Assembly (NCBI GenBank): GCA_021234155.1
Contig: JAJEKV010000038.1
Location: 8,973,458 to 9,037,457 of the forward strand
Direction of reading: 5' to 3'
Length of the DNA stretch: 64,000 bases
Source: Isoetes taiwanensis
Taxonomy: Eukaryota > Streptophyta > Lycopodiopsida > Isoetales > Isoetaceae
Both the position numbers and the translations under genes were made by a program. This document shows positions 12,697 through 24,869 of this stretch, one piece after another. The notes under the pieces were generated by a model that had not been told where the DNA came from, ran no database searches, and worked only from the letters and a program-made list of their open reading frames with translations. The first letter of the stretch is position 1, and each line of letters opens with the position of its first letter.

Positions 12697-12815
12697 GATT
12701 CTTACGGTTTTCCCTCGAAAACCCTTGAGGGGTTTTTTTAATCCGGGTAGTAATCCGGGCTTTAGCTGGCGGCTTTTTGTATTGGGTCCCATAGACCGAT
12801 TGGTCTCCGTGGACG
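12697..12815 (+). ncRNA. LINE 3' two-hairpin RNA structure, copy S1
   Basis: Hairpin 1 has an inner stem AAAACCC/GGGGTTTT with loop TTGA, and a weaker outer stem GATTCTTAC/GTAGTAATC with two mismatches. Hairpin 2 is AGACC-GATT-GGTCT (12793-12806), followed by CCGTGGACG. The same arrangement recurs at the ends of other LINE copies here. Confidence 0.7.
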
Positions 12816-12825
12816 ATAAAAATAC

Positions 12826-12858
12826 CTTCCTTCCTTCCTTCCTTCCTTCCTTCCTTCC
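12826..12858 (+). repeat. TTCC microsatellite forming the LINE tail
   Basis: About eight TTCC units directly follow the LINE 3' structure. The sister copies end in TTCTA or TCTTA units at the same place, so this is the element's tail and not an independent microsatellite. Confidence 0.85.
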
Positions 12859-12869
12859 TACTTTTGTTT

Positions 12870-15540
12870 TTTGAATAACGACCCATGTAATGTGGGCAAA
12901 TGCCTGCACATCTTCTGGTCTAGTTATTTAAGGGTTTCATTAGACTATTATTGCTGCTTTGAAAGTTGTCTACGCACATTACAAATATCTTTTTTCTTAT
13001 ATCTTAGGATCTAACCATCTCTTTTCTAGCTAGTTATTGTGCATATGCAAAAGACATGGAAAACAAGCTCTGATGAACCAATGCATGCTGAAAGTGGATA
13101 CTGGCAACCTAAAAGCTAGATGGAAGCATTGAAGTTGTCATTTCACAGAGTATAGGGTTAGCAGAAGTTCAGGTTTAAACTGGACGAGGACCATTCTGAC
13201 TGCACAACTCTTAGAAGCATTGAGAAAAGGTCTTAGGAATTGGGAACTAATTGCATTCTTCTGATTATGTTTGGTTGTTCTAGTTGTTATGGTCATATGA
13301 GTTTGGGCAAGTAACAAATTACTGTTTTATAAAAACTGATAGTGATTTCGACTGGAGCTTGTGAAGGCAACCATGCCTAACATATCTTATTCATACAGCA
13401 GACCCAAAGACCTCAATTTCAATTGTAGCATTAGCTGCATCATCTCTTCTAGTAACGGGGCCTTGTAACCATCTAATGGAACACCATGATTATAAAACTT
13501 TTCTTACTGGTATTGTGCAATCCCATTCAGTTCTGTCAAGTTCTTTATGCAAAACTCAACACATTCTAGGCTAATGATTGCATTTACGTTCAAGCCCTTT
13601 GGGGAATTGCAATTTTTGCAATAAGTAGCTCTATCAACACATTGCGACCTTCCTCATTTGTTCCGAAGCTTTATATAACTTGCATCTAATTATTGGAATC
13701 AAGCCTGGCACCCAAAATTCTGAAAACGTCAAGATTGTCAATCTCATGTGCTATTTGTTGAATGTGTTAAGAATGTAGCATATCTATTTTTTTTTCAAGA
13801 TAAGAGATGCTGGAAAAAGACAATAGAATGGGCTAGAGCTGGAAAGTCATCATGGTTAAATGTCTAAAGCTTGTTTTTCTATTATCTGCTCCATGGGATT
13901 ATCTGTTGAATATCCATGCAGGAGGAGACCAATGCCATTTAATTTCTCCTTCAGTTATAACTGGTAGGGAGTGTGCTGCAAATTAATCCAGCTTGATAAA
14001 CACGGTGGCCTTAAGTTGAAGTAATTTATATTCTTCTACCACCATGGGATGATGTTCGGAGCTCTGAAAATGTCCAATGTGTGGAGGCCATATGGAATAT
14101 CACAGTGGCCTACAAAAATGCATGAGCTGCCTGAGCAAATGCCGTTACAAGTCTAAGACACATGAAAGATCTAAGGCAATATGGAAAATTCTAGAGGACA
14201 CTAACAATTTCTACCCTTCTTGAGGTTTGTACCTTCTTGTAGATTATTTATGCATTAGGTAGTTTAACTATGGCAAAACTAACAGTCAATAAGGCAGCTG
14301 TATACTTTTATGTTGTGTTTTCTTTGCAAGAAGCTATGGTAACATTATAAATGCCAGTTTAGGAGAACACACAAAATGTTTAACTGAACAATCTTCCTAT
14401 TTTTCATGCAGAGATCATAGGCCTTGCAATTTACTTTGAAGCCAATAAACTTATAGTATTTGTTGCCAGAGACATCTGTAACAGAAAAATTGGGCATTGA
14501 AATAAGCTTCTTCCATGTTATTAATGTCACTGTCCAGTTCTTGTGTATTGTTCTTGAGACATTATGGGTATACGCATCACCAGGTTTACCAGATTACCAT
14601 GTTTATTAGCTTGCTTTTGAGGATTTAGTCCATGAATATTTCCCAAAGCTAGATGAGCATGTTATAGTTTATAGCTATAGCTGGCAGACGCTTTTCTCTA
14701 CAAGAATTTTGAACCAAATTTATTGTAATGAGCTAATCATATTGTTCTGATTGTCTTTGAACCAATGTATCTATGGCAAATATTACTGCTATTTGCTTCA
14801 GTTTTCAAATAAAGAAATTTATGCTAGAGTACTTCTGGCCAAGTACTGTATTCTTATTACTCTCTACAGTAGCATAGATGCTTTAGCTAGAGGTGCAATG
14901 AGGGTTTAGACATACAAATTTATCAAATTAATGCGCCCCTAGATCTACAATTTCATGCGTTTAATACACACTAAGCACAAAGAATTTTGAAACAAGATAT
15001 CAATCATACAATTATAATGTTGAATGTCTAGTTATAATGTTGAATGTTGCATTTTTTTTTATCCGTAATGAGCATCTGTTATTAATGGATCAAATGGTCT
15101 GGCATCGCTTTGGCTCAAATATGCTACATGCCTCTTCCATGCTCCCAGGCTTTGTATATATGTCAACAAGTGTATTCCATAGAGTAGTATCTAAGGTTCT
15201 CCCCATCTTGAATAATATGACTGTGTGCGAAATTGCTTCGTACAATGCAACCTATGCTACCATATGCTTTTAAAAAGTGACTCTCTTGGGTTGTACTCCC
15301 TCTTCCTTCATTTCCCTGAACAATTTAAGTGCATGTGGACGATCTTGATTTCACGCATATCCATTGATCATTGCATCTTGAGAGGCGGCATCTCGACTTG
15401 CGAATTTGGTCAAAATCCGGTCTTCATGAAATTCTTCCACATGATGGTTTTATATGGCACAATTATGGCCAAAAAAAGATACTTGGATCATCACACCCAA
15501 GGTAAAAATCTGTGATAATTTTTCTTTTTCTTTTGGCTTG
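12870..15540. other. AT-rich region, nothing recognised
   Basis: About 2.7 kb without recognisable coding sequence, element ends or long internal repeats. Short frames on both strands lack family resemblance. Confidence 0.4.
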
Positions 15541-15547
15541 TCCTCTT

Positions 15548-15720
15548 TTTGGGTTGCCCCTGGGGAAACCCTCGTTTGTATGGGGTTGTGGCATATCCTG
15601 AGTATATGCTGGAATATACTCAGAATATGTTGATAATTGTACCCTGTAAATTGGCGGTCATTTTCCTTCTAAATCGAGGATGGTCCAACCGGTTAACCGG
15701 CATGGCAGACAGAAGCTCGA
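15548..15720 (+). repeat. Dispersed repeat, copy 1 (possible SINE-like)
   Basis: It shares GGTTGCCCCT.GGGA, GGCATATCCT, CTGGAATATAC, GGATATGTTG-type and CCCTGTAAA.TGGC blocks in order with 19812-19985. TGGTCCAACCGG (15681-15692) fits a pol III A box and GGTTCGAGTACC (15746-15757) is near a B box, so a tRNA-derived SINE is possible. The second copy does not keep both boxes well. Confidence 0.55.
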
Positions 15721-16095
15721 ATTTGATGAGTCCGAGTATCATCTTGGTTCGAGTACCCTGGCATTTGGACGACTTACATCCTCATAATTTTCTTCTCGTG
15801 GTTGATCCTTGTATCTGCCTTTGGTTGCCGAAGTATTTCATTCTGCTGCTTTTAGACATTCGAGTATGCAGAGGCTCTAGATTATGGTGTGGTTTGGGTT
15901 TGCAGCAATCTGGTGGTCGCTTCTACCCTCCATAGCCAACGCGATGATCATGAATTAAGCCAGGTGTGCTCTGGCAGAGCATGGCAGACTGGTAGGTTTA
16001 ATTATTTGTTGTTTCCTCTATGCTTCCTGAGTTTGTGTATTCTTGGCTAGGACTGGGATGCCGATTTAAACAGATTTAAATTCGTTTCGCCACAG

Positions 16096-16926
16096 GATGA
16101 GCCAGAACCTTTCCTCATTGGTTTAGCCAAGACTTCTCTTAATGGTCAAGGTAAGTTTGTGAAACGGTAAAACTTATATAGCATCTCTTCCTCGGTATAA
16201 GGGAATTCATACTTGTTCGAAGTTGGGTTTAATGATTCGTCATGTAGCAGCTCCATCTATCTCTGTTCTATCACAGATAAGGTTTTTCACAACTTGGCCA
16301 GGTAAGGTCATCTGTCATTTTAAGCAATGCAATGTGCAGAATTCATCCCACAGGACTGATTCATGGAAGACATGGCTTGACTGTCACTAAGATCTTGGCT
16401 TATCTCAAAAGCAAAAAAAATCTATTGCTTCATACCTTCACAAGTAGCTTATGATTTTAATTATGGCTTTTGTCGCTGCATGAATTATCCTTTCTCATAG
16501 CTATACTGCATCTTTGGATAAATGACAAGCAGTAAACTGATTCGTCATGTAGCAGCTCCATCTACCTCCGTTCTATCACAGATAAGGTTTTCCACAACTT
16601 GGCCAGGTAAGGTCATCTGTCATTTTAAGCAATGCAATGTGCAGAATTCATTTCACAGGACTGATTCATGGAAGACATGGCTTGACTGTCACTGAGATCT
16701 TGGCTTATCTCAAAAGCAACAAAAGTCTACTGCTTCATACCTTCACAAGTAGCTTATGATTTTAATTATGGCTTCTGTCGCTGCATGAATTATCCTTTCT
16801 CATAGCTATACTGCATCTTTGGACAAACGACAAGCAGTAAACCAGTCTTTTTTTTCAATTGCAGATTCACAGGCTGTGAAGACCACACATAGAAGTAATG
16901 CATCAGATGCATAATGGAATCTATCA
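16096..16926 (+). CDS. Possible 3' exons of an unrecognised host gene
   Basis: Three segments have clean splice borders. 16096-16150 reads DEPEPFLIGLAKTSLNGQ. A 25-nt microexon lies near 16277-16301 (DKVFHNLA). A last segment starts near 16866 after TTTTTTTTCAATTGCAG. They join in frame to a stop soon after. The microexon sits inside a 304-bp tandem duplication, so a second intact copy exists near 16580-16604. I do not recognise the protein and found no convincing upstream exons. This could be the 3' end of a host gene or a chance set of splice-like sites. Confidence 0.3.
16234..16843. repeat. Two-copy tandem duplication of about 304 bp
   Basis: Copy 1 starts at GATTCGTCATGTAGCAGC (16234) and copy 2 at the same string near 16540. 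Both run to GACAAGCAGTAAAC, with only about a dozen differences, so the event is fairly recent. Confidence 0.9.
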
Positions 16927-16929
16927 GGT

Positions 16930-19810
16930 ACATAATGAAACCTATTAAGTTGTTAAGTCCCTTTAAAACATCTTAATTCTTGAATTCTTGATCAGTTATG
17001 TGCAGGATGCCTATACGAGGCAGAAAACCTGCTTCTAGGGGTTACTGAAACCATTGCAGTTGGGTGGACTTCATTTCTTAGTGCATGCCAAAGATATGGG
17101 AAGTTGGAGCTCGGAAGGAGCTTGTTGGATCAGGTTATTTATTTGAAAGCAATGGGCAAGGTTGCATAAAGATGAAGTTGACTTGTGTTGTCTTTGGTTG
17201 TCATAGTGGGTGAAATATTGTGGACAGGAAAGCTTCTCAACAAACAGGAGCCATGATATTTTAAAAAGAAAGATACTTGGACAAGCTCTTTCTAGTAAAA
17301 GGGGTTTTGAGGAGGTAAAGTGCCAAGTTGATTCCACCTGCTTGGAAATGTATCAATCTATCCGCGGTAAATATAAATCTGCCCAAACCCTGGAATATTG
17401 TGGGATGTCAAGTGTGACGCATCCCTTCATCTCTTGGCTGCAAGGTGAACTACATCCACTATCATGCAGGGCACTTAACGTCTAGTCAAAATCCATGACT
17501 ATCTATACAAGTGCTATCCTTAATGATATGCAACACTTATTGCGGACAACATCAATTTTCTTATCTTACCCTGGCTTGTCTGATTATTAAGAGGATGATG
17601 ATGCAAAAACTTTTGGAGAGAACACATCAGCAAGCAATCTTGCCGCCAGAAGTTTTGGTGAGCCTTCTCTTCAAGGGATATTATTGGCGAAAGTCTTAAC
17701 TACATTGCACATAAGCCAAATCAAGACAGATGAACTTTAGAAGCTAGAATTGTATTTTCTGGAGGAGATTGCTTTTGTTCCATGTGCATGGACAGTACCT
17801 ACGGATAGCTTGAGATGTGCAGTTTACATGTTTCATCTTAAAGATTTCTGGCGAAAGCCTCCATGGCTTCTTAGATGTTAAATTTCTACAGTATTAGCAA
17901 TGTGTGGCAAATTGGATGTTTTTGTGGGACGTTTATATGCAATTCCTGACTGTGACCTGACTCGTCAACCTCAGAAGATATTTCTCATGCCACTGCAGAG
18001 GAAAGGCTGCAGACAATTGATTTTGGATGTAGTTGATAATAAAATTGAGTAAGCACCTCCTCTTGTGCTTCAACAACATTGAAAGCATTGTTGGATGAAG
18101 CTAGAAGACAGAGATGACAGCATCTGGCAAGCATTGCACGCATCTCATTTAGAAGTGATTTACCATTTTTGTTTGGCTCTTGAAAAGACAACCCGTTTGT
18201 GTTGCTGCAGCTAATATGGTTATAAGTGGGAATGGTTATTGGCAAAATTTGGCAAAGCAAGGGGCAGCTAGGTGAGCTTTGCTGCTGCTCATCCCTCCTC
18301 TCTGGGTTTGGGAATGGAAATTTAGGGAGTTACAAGCAAGCTCTGCCATTTTGCATTGTAAGAAGTCTTGCAAGAGTTGCTTCTCTACTGGCATAAGAGG
18401 CATTGTCTGCATGAGTGTCTTAGTTGCAATGCTTCTTCTGTACCATCTACCAGCTTGAGTTCAGCTAGGGCGCTAACATAGTCACAGTAACCATGGCGTT
18501 TTTCAATACAAAGGTTGACCTCCGCCAAGGTTGTATATGCAGTTTTTTGGATATGAATGGTTGGTTGGTGTCATAAGGTTTACAGATACAACAGCTGGTT
18601 AAAGAAACAATGACTCAGTAGTTTACCCCATATTATGTCTATTGATTTTACTTATTTTCGTTTGGAAATGCAAAATGGGAAATGGGTAAAATATCAAGAG
18701 GGAACAGTGGATAACTTGGTTGATGTTACAGCATTTGTGGCTAACAATCTGATGACTAAACATAAAATGTTGGATCGCGGGAATGCAGACTCAGGTCTGA
18801 TTTGGTCAAACAGGAAAAGCTTTTTCCAGGTGACGTCACTAGTTTGATAGGGAATGTTTATGTCATGCCAATTTTGTCGTGCTGTTATTCGTTACCCTTG
18901 CTGCAACAACCAAATAGCAGATGTTCACAACTTGGCGATAGTTTCACATGCTGGCCATTTGATGTGAATGGCCAAAATCTTCTTTTCATAATACACCCAC
19001 CCTTGTAGACTAAATATATTGAGCAGCAATAGGAAGAGTGTGATATGTCCATGAAAATAGAGATTTAATGTTCCGAAGACGTGGGCCCCCTTTGTCTTTC
19101 CTATGTGAAAATGTTCTTTCCTTATAGACGGGTCAATCTGAGAGGGGCCATGTGTTTCCCAAGACCTGCAATAAGAACTGGGCTTTGAAGTTTTTCCTTC
19201 TTTATATAACAGTATTTTAGAATGGAAAGGAAAGAAAATGCTCTTAACCAGTAGTGAATGGAACCCTGAATCGTAAGGCCTTTGGTTGAGGTGACCCGCA
19301 CCATGGTTCAAAACCCACTAGCTCCCATTGGTGGGAGACATGGGTGGGTGCAAGTGCCACCAGGATACCTTCAGAAAAGAAAAAGAAAAATGCAAGTTCC
19401 ACCAACCTTACCTTCAGAAAAGAAAAATGAAACCTGTACCATTGAAATATCTTGCAGTTAAGATGAGAAGACGGGGATCGGCTACTTGGATGATCATTAC
19501 ACGCCATTTTAAGATCATCTTAATATCCTACTGATAGAGAGTATTTCTGCATTCAGCTATTCAAATTATCTTGCGGGCTGGTATTGCCCATATAAATATA
19601 GAAAGGCAGAACGGTGTAGAGGAAATCAGTAGTTTATCCGCACAAAACCAGAAATTATGTCCCATAGACTAAGAAACCAAACCAGAAAAATTATATCCAA
19701 AATCTAATTTAGAAACCATAAATCCAATTCCAAATATGCATTATTCAAAGCCTTGGTAAAATCTAAGTTCAAGTAAAATTTGAATTAGATATATTGATCA
19801 TTCTTTAGGT
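16930..19810. other. Mostly anonymous DNA; one coding-like frame at 18635-18840
   Basis: The plus-strand segment 18635-18834 reads without stops and has balanced composition (for example VDNLVDVTAFVANNLM and GLIWSNRKSFFQ), ending at a CAG/GTGACG donor-like site. I do not recognise it and see no partner exon. The rest shows nothing beyond short frames. Confidence 0.3.
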
Positions 19811-19811
19811 T

Positions 19812-19985
19812 GCCCCTAGGGAGGCAAACCCTTGCTTACATGGGATTCTGGCATATCCTACTGGAATATACCAAGGATATGTTGGTAACTTCTCCAAACC
19901 TATTGTTCCCTGTAAACTGGCAATCACCTGCATTCTGGACCGCGGATAATTCAACCAGGTAACTGGCAAGGCTGTGTCGTTCTGC
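19812..19985 (+). repeat. Dispersed repeat, copy 2
   Basis: Direct counterpart of 15548-15720, 4.3 kb away and moderately diverged, starting at GGTTGCCCCTAGGGAGGC. The two copies argue for a mobile or duplicated family. Confidence 0.55.
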
Positions 19986-20139
19986 TGTGTCCTACAGTTC
20001 CACCGACGAGAGGCAAAAAGGGGAACAAGAAAGAAAACCCTAGATCGTATTTACTCCAATTGGCTGTAATTTTAGAGGGCCTCCTCTCTGGCAAAACAAT
20101 GCAAATCGGGATCTCCTGACCTTGGCGTGTTATCCCTAT

Positions 20140-20405
20140 AAAAATTGAAGCAGACCTGGTTAAGCTTTCAGATGGAACGAGCGGACAAGCTTGCTGTATG
20201 CAGAGAGGCGCTTAAGTGTAAACAACAATTTGACGGCTTTCTACATTGCAACTTTTGCCAACACGACGGCCTTGATTTACAGGAGCAAAGCAATTTTGGA
20301 GAGCCATGCTTTGGAAGAATTATCAGAACCCATGTCTGTGATGACGACAAAGACTCTGACAAAAGTTTTGGGGTCCTGGGAATCAACTAGACCTCTGTTC
20401 TAGAG
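20140..20405 (+). other. Unrecognised coding-like frame
   Basis: One plus-strand frame (20191-20403) runs 70 codons and contains FYIATFANTTALIYRSKA and LSEPMSVMTTKTLTKVLGSW, which looks protein-like, ending at TAG. A second frame overlaps it. No family recognised, no start context and no exon partner. Could be a relic exon. Confidence 0.25.
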
Positions 20406-21085
20406 CCTCCGAATCAGGCTTATTAGCCTTAGAAATTGCAGCACGGTGAGTCCCAACAACATATATCAGCATTGGAGTTGCAAAAGAACCCACAAAAAGA
20501 AAATCCCAAGGGAAAACTATTATAGGAGAAGGTACCTTTGTGGAATACGATGCAGCTCATACTGTGCTTGCCAAAAGTCTTGAAGCATGCCATGTGCATT
20601 GAAACATCAAATGTCTCTGAATTGGAGAGTTTCTCTGTGGCAAACGCATGGGATTCTTTAATCCATCCACGAGTTTTGTGGCCAAAGGAAAAGATCAGCA
20701 AATAGATATCTTGAAGGCAATTTGAGGGCAGTGATCAGTTTTATGTAAAAAACCTCATTGCCTGCATATCTAAGTCTGCCGGTGATGGATGGTGTGAAAA
20801 CATGACTTTGAAGTATGATTTAAGCCACTTCACCCTCCGGCCATGGAGGGCAACCCCCTATGCGCAGCACCTTGTTCTTTTTGTTTGGTTTGTGCTTTGA
20901 CAAAAGTTTGTTCTTTAGCATTTCTCTAACATTTGTCACTACCATGCATCCATGTTTTGCCATGCCTGCAACCGTGGCCACAAGTTAGTCATCTAAAGAA
21001 AATGTTTTGTGGCTTTGCCTCCTTATTGCTATGTTCTTGGGACGCCCCAGCTCAATATGCCTTCCTAAGCATTGAAGATCCAATG

Positions 21086-21275
21086 AATAGAATAGAATAG
21101 TTTTTTTAACGTCCACGGAGACCAATAGGTCATGGGACCCATATAATGGGCTAGTACAATCATTACTACTAGGATTAAAAAACCCCTGCCTCGAAAGGTT
21201 TTCAAGGGAAAAACCTTTGCAGTAATGATGATACTAGACAAGCGGAGATAATGACTACTGAGGGCTCAGTAATTG
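21086..21275 (-). ncRNA. LINE 3' two-hairpin RNA structure, copy S2
   Basis: Near-identical, in reverse orientation, to 47508-47705. Hairpin 2 is GACC-TATT-GGTC on the minus strand (21120-21131). Hairpin 1 has the AAAACC/GGGGTTTT inner stem and an outer stem of AGTATCATCATTACT type. The tail is the GAATA run at the left edge. Confidence 0.75.
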
Positions 21276-23395
21276 CAGACGTTTATCTAGAACCTCAAGT
21301 ATGTATAATGCCAAGTCATGCAATGAGATGGTGCTCGAGAAGTTGTGGAGGCGTGGAATGGAATGCTAAGGTCAAAAATGATTCGGACTATCTCAAAAGC
21401 GAGGGCAACTCGGAAGAATATGGCTTTCATCTTCAATAACATGGCGGAATCGGGCACATAGTCATATACTTCTCGCGGCAATTGCGCCGCTCCTATCTAC
21501 CGTCTCAATCCGTGGTTTGTGGGACCCCGTGCGAATTGATGCAATAGCGACAAGCTTGTTCTGGACAATGAAGCAAGCAAATAAGCTTGGGGCCCCGGTG
21601 CCAAGGTGGGATTTATGTGCATGATAATGACCTAGTTTTCACTTGGGCCAAAGTAAGCTGCGTCCCATATCTTTGAGAACAGCGACCATTGAGATATTGT
21701 TGCAAAAGTCAGATCGGGAATCGGCAAGCATCAAAAGGTGATTCGTTGTTTGCCCCAACCGGGCAAACCATGTAGTGCAATGCTCTTTCCAACATCATTT
21801 CAAACGCTGAGGAGATTCAGCCATGGCAAGTGCAAGAACAGGATACCCTAACATCATCCATGTGGTGCACCTTGCAGATATAATGGAGATGGCGATTCAT
21901 GACAGAATGTTGAAGAGGCCAAAAATTTGTCTCTTGTAAAAGAATAGCATAGGGCACCGTTGTTTTAACTCCGAGGTCAGAAGTGAGAAAGGACTTTTGC
22001 ACCCACTCCAAGCTCTCCCAAGCACTAGCACTAATGGCAGGCCCCCACACTTCAGAACTATACAGTAAAACAGGCTCTACCAAAGCCGAAACAAGTGGGC
22101 TTTCCGTGGCCAATCATGAATTTTGCTGGCGAAAACAATTATTTTGCATTGCATAGAGTGCTCTCCATCCAAAGTGACCACCCGCTTTGGTAATACAATC
22201 GTTCCCAAAGTGTGTTCTTACATAATTCTACACCAAGATACTTGTAGTTATCTACAACTTCAACTTCAAGGCTATCATAGTGCATAGGGGGACATTGTGA
22301 CGAGAAGATTGAACTACCAAAAGCTTGGTCTTTTGGTGCATTAACACGCAAACACCATGTTCTCACAAAAACCTGCGGTCGAGCATGTAAATGTTGCTCA
22401 GATACTAGCAAATGTATGTGCCGAAGTGAAACATCATCAGCATACATAAGTTGCCTAATGATATAGTGTGCCAAATGTGGCCCTCCTCCGCCATGATTAT
22501 TAAGCCATTCTTCCAATTGATCAATGTACAAGCCAAAGAGTGTACATTGATCAATGTACCCTAACGAACTCCAATATTGCTAGTGATTTGAGTACCTGAT
22601 GCTGGAAATTTAGCAAAAACCCTTTCATAGAGCCGATAAACTGTATTTTGAAGATCTTGTGGAACCCCAAGTGCCTGCAAGCGCCGTTCAAAGAAGCTCT
22701 GTGGTACTGTATCAAAAGCAGAAGTAAAATCCACAAAGCATATATAGAGGTCTTGTTTCAAACTTCGACTATGTTCAATAAGCATGTGCAATGTGAAAAT
22801 ATGGTCTATTGTAGAATGGCATGAACGATGCCTGTCCTACAGCACGTACACCAGTATGTTCTACCCATGATGTCAACTGCTTCTCAGTAAGACTGGCTAA
22901 GAGCTTTGAAAATATGGAACTTACCATGATCATGCGATAATTAGAAGGGTCATGCTTATCACCTGCTTTGTAAATTGGTACAACCTTTCGACAACCCAAG
23001 TTTCCCAAGAAGCCTTCTTGCAAAGCTTGATTTAAAAAGAGCATTGATGATTGGAAGCAATAGCGGACCCCCCATTTAAGCAATTCTCGCTTGCAAACCT
23101 TGAAGATCGGAGACTTGCCATTATATAGAGGTCATGATCCTTCTTTGACTTCCTCCTCTGTGAATTGAAGAATATCACTTACCAAAGGAGGCACAGAATT
23201 AAGGACCCCAGGATGATCATATAAGTGGACCAATCGCTCATCCCATTGCTGCATAGATATATGTCCAAGGGTAGGAGATGGTCGATAATATTTTGCGCCA
23301 GAAGGTCCGAGGCTCACGTAGCAGTAATTCAAACATTTGCTTCTGATGCTCAGCAGCAAAGCGTGTAATCAACGAACCTTCTGGCATGGAGTCAT
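21086..23395 (-). mobile_element. LINE copy B, RT region with intact YADD box
   Basis: Read on the minus strand from about 23395. ITRFVAEHQ...TFWR lies in the linker before the RT. KVVPIYKAGDKHDPSNYRMI is the finger region. LYICFVDFTSAFDTVPQ (about 22750-22700) is the D-containing RT box, and MYADDVSL (around 22440) the catalytic YADD box. VVDNYKYLGV follows. LLYSSEVWGPA...LEWVQK (about 22085-22010) is the typical region after the RT. The 3' end at 21086-21275 has the two-hairpin structure and TTCTA-type tail. Frames break at several 1-nt indels. No endonuclease region remains. Part of this copy (22702-23395) is repeated in the tandem duplication. Confidence 0.85.
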
Positions 23396-23597
23396 ATACT
23401 AGAACGTAAAATGTTCACATGACATCTCATCATCAAACCAATTTTGCCATTAGGTCAATTTTGCCATTCCACACATGACCTGTTTGACAAAATATACATA
23501 GGCCAAATCACACATCATACAAAAATGTCCACCATTTTAAGAACACTTCCAATTACTAATCTTGCATGCAAATCTTGCACTCAAAGACAGTCCACTC

Positions 23598-23934
23598 AAA
23601 ACACGATTGCAAATTAAACGGGAGTGTTGCATCACTCCCGTTTCAAAGATTCCCTTAAAAAATACCAGGATTTAAAAAATGATCATTTTCAAAAGAAGTT
23701 GGGGATTTCAAGTGAAACAAAATATTTTATCGTGCATTTTAGGCTCTTTTGAAGTGATGATCTTGCATTTGTAGAAAAGAGCACTTGGAAATGGCAAAAT
23801 TCCAGACATTAATACACCAGGAATATTACTATGAATTCGAGGGCATCAAAAAAACGTAAAAATAAAAATATTTTTTTTATTAATTTCTTTCAGTACATCA
23901 AATATGGCATTACTTTCTAGCCAGTAGTAAATAA
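23598..23934 (+). mobile_element. Extra partial copy of the methyltransferase transposon's left end
   Basis: Created by the tandem duplication. It starts with the same AAAACACGATTGC terminal block as 24811 and ends before the methyltransferase stop codon region. It carries no gene. Confidence 0.8.
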
Positions 23935-24810
23935 TGGTACTGTATCAAAAGCAGAAGTAAAATCCACAAAGCATATATAGAGGTCTTGTTTCAAACTTCG
24001 ACTATGTTCAATAAGCATGCGCAATGTGAAAATATGGTCTATTGTAGAATGGCATGGACGATGCCTGTCCTACAGCACGTAAACCAGTATGTTCTACCCA
24101 TGATGTCAACTGCTTCTCAGTAAGACTGGCTAAGAGCTTTGAAAATATGGAACTTACCATGATCATGCGATAATTAGAAGGGTCATGCTTATCACCTGCT
24201 TTGTAAATTGGTACAACCTTACTGACAGCCCAAGTTTCCGGCAAGCCTTCTTGCAAAGCTTGATTTAAAAGAGCAGTGATGATTGGAAGCAATAGCGGAC
24301 CCCCCCATTTAAGCAATTCTGCTTGCAAACCTTGAAGATCAGGAGACTTGCCATTAGATAGATGCCGCAGTCCTTCTTTGACTTCCTCCTATCACCTACC
24401 AAAGGAGGCACAGAATTAAGGACCCCAGGATGATCATATAAGTGGACCAATCGCTCATCCCATTGCTGCATAGATATATGTCCAAGGGTAGGAGGTGGTC
24501 GATATAATATTTTGCGCCAGAAGGTCCGAGGCTCACGTAGCAGTAATTCAAACATTTGCTTCTGATGCTCAGCAACAAAGCGTGTGATCAACGAACCTTC
24601 TGGCATGGAGTCATATACTAGAACGTAAAATGTTCACATGACATCTCATCATCAAACCAATTTTGCCATTAGGTCAATTTTGCCATTCCACACATGACCT
24701 GTTTGACAAAATATACATAGGCCAAATCACACATCATACAAAAATGTCCACTATTTTAAGAACACTTCCAATTACTAATCTTGCATGCAAATCTTGCACT
24801 CAAAGAACTC

Positions 24811-24869
24811 AAAACACGATTGCAAATTAAACGGGAGTGTTGCATCACTCCCGTTTCAAAGATTCCCTT
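24811..24869 (+). repeat. Left terminal inverted repeat, with internal hairpin
   Basis: The outer block 24811-24837 matches the right end over about 24 of 27 positions, and the inner block 24856-24869 over 14 of 14. Between them AAACGGGAGTG and CACTCCCGTTT form a perfect 11-bp hairpin with a 6-nt loop. Confidence 0.8.

Larger units (their letters stand above)
10800..12862 (+). mobile_element. LINE copy A, 5'-truncated, decayed RT plus 3' end
   Basis: Frames broken by indels still show RT landmarks in order. NGKAGGLSGIT and DPDEVVP.HKAGDP (about 10860-11020) match the finger region before the RT core. AGCGQTQAFTSSIGV (about 11330) precedes the QG.PLS box. MSDDVDLLALK (11498-11530) stands where the other copies have YADDV, so the active-site box is mutated. 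The end carries the two-hairpin 3' structure (12697-12740 and 12793-12806), GTGGACG and a TTCC microsatellite. No endonuclease region remains. The copy is visibly GC-richer than its flanks, which suggests a different base-composition history. It is related to the copies at 21086-23395 and 51094-54690. Confidence 0.8.

Noticed and set aside
19244-19507. Minus-strand frame with a phenylalanine run
   Set aside because: Driven by a GAAAAAG-type purine stretch; no family features.
23400-23597. Outer part of the transposon's left end
   Set aside because: I looked for its reverse complement right of 32771 and saw none, so the end is placed at the matching block; this could change with more copies.
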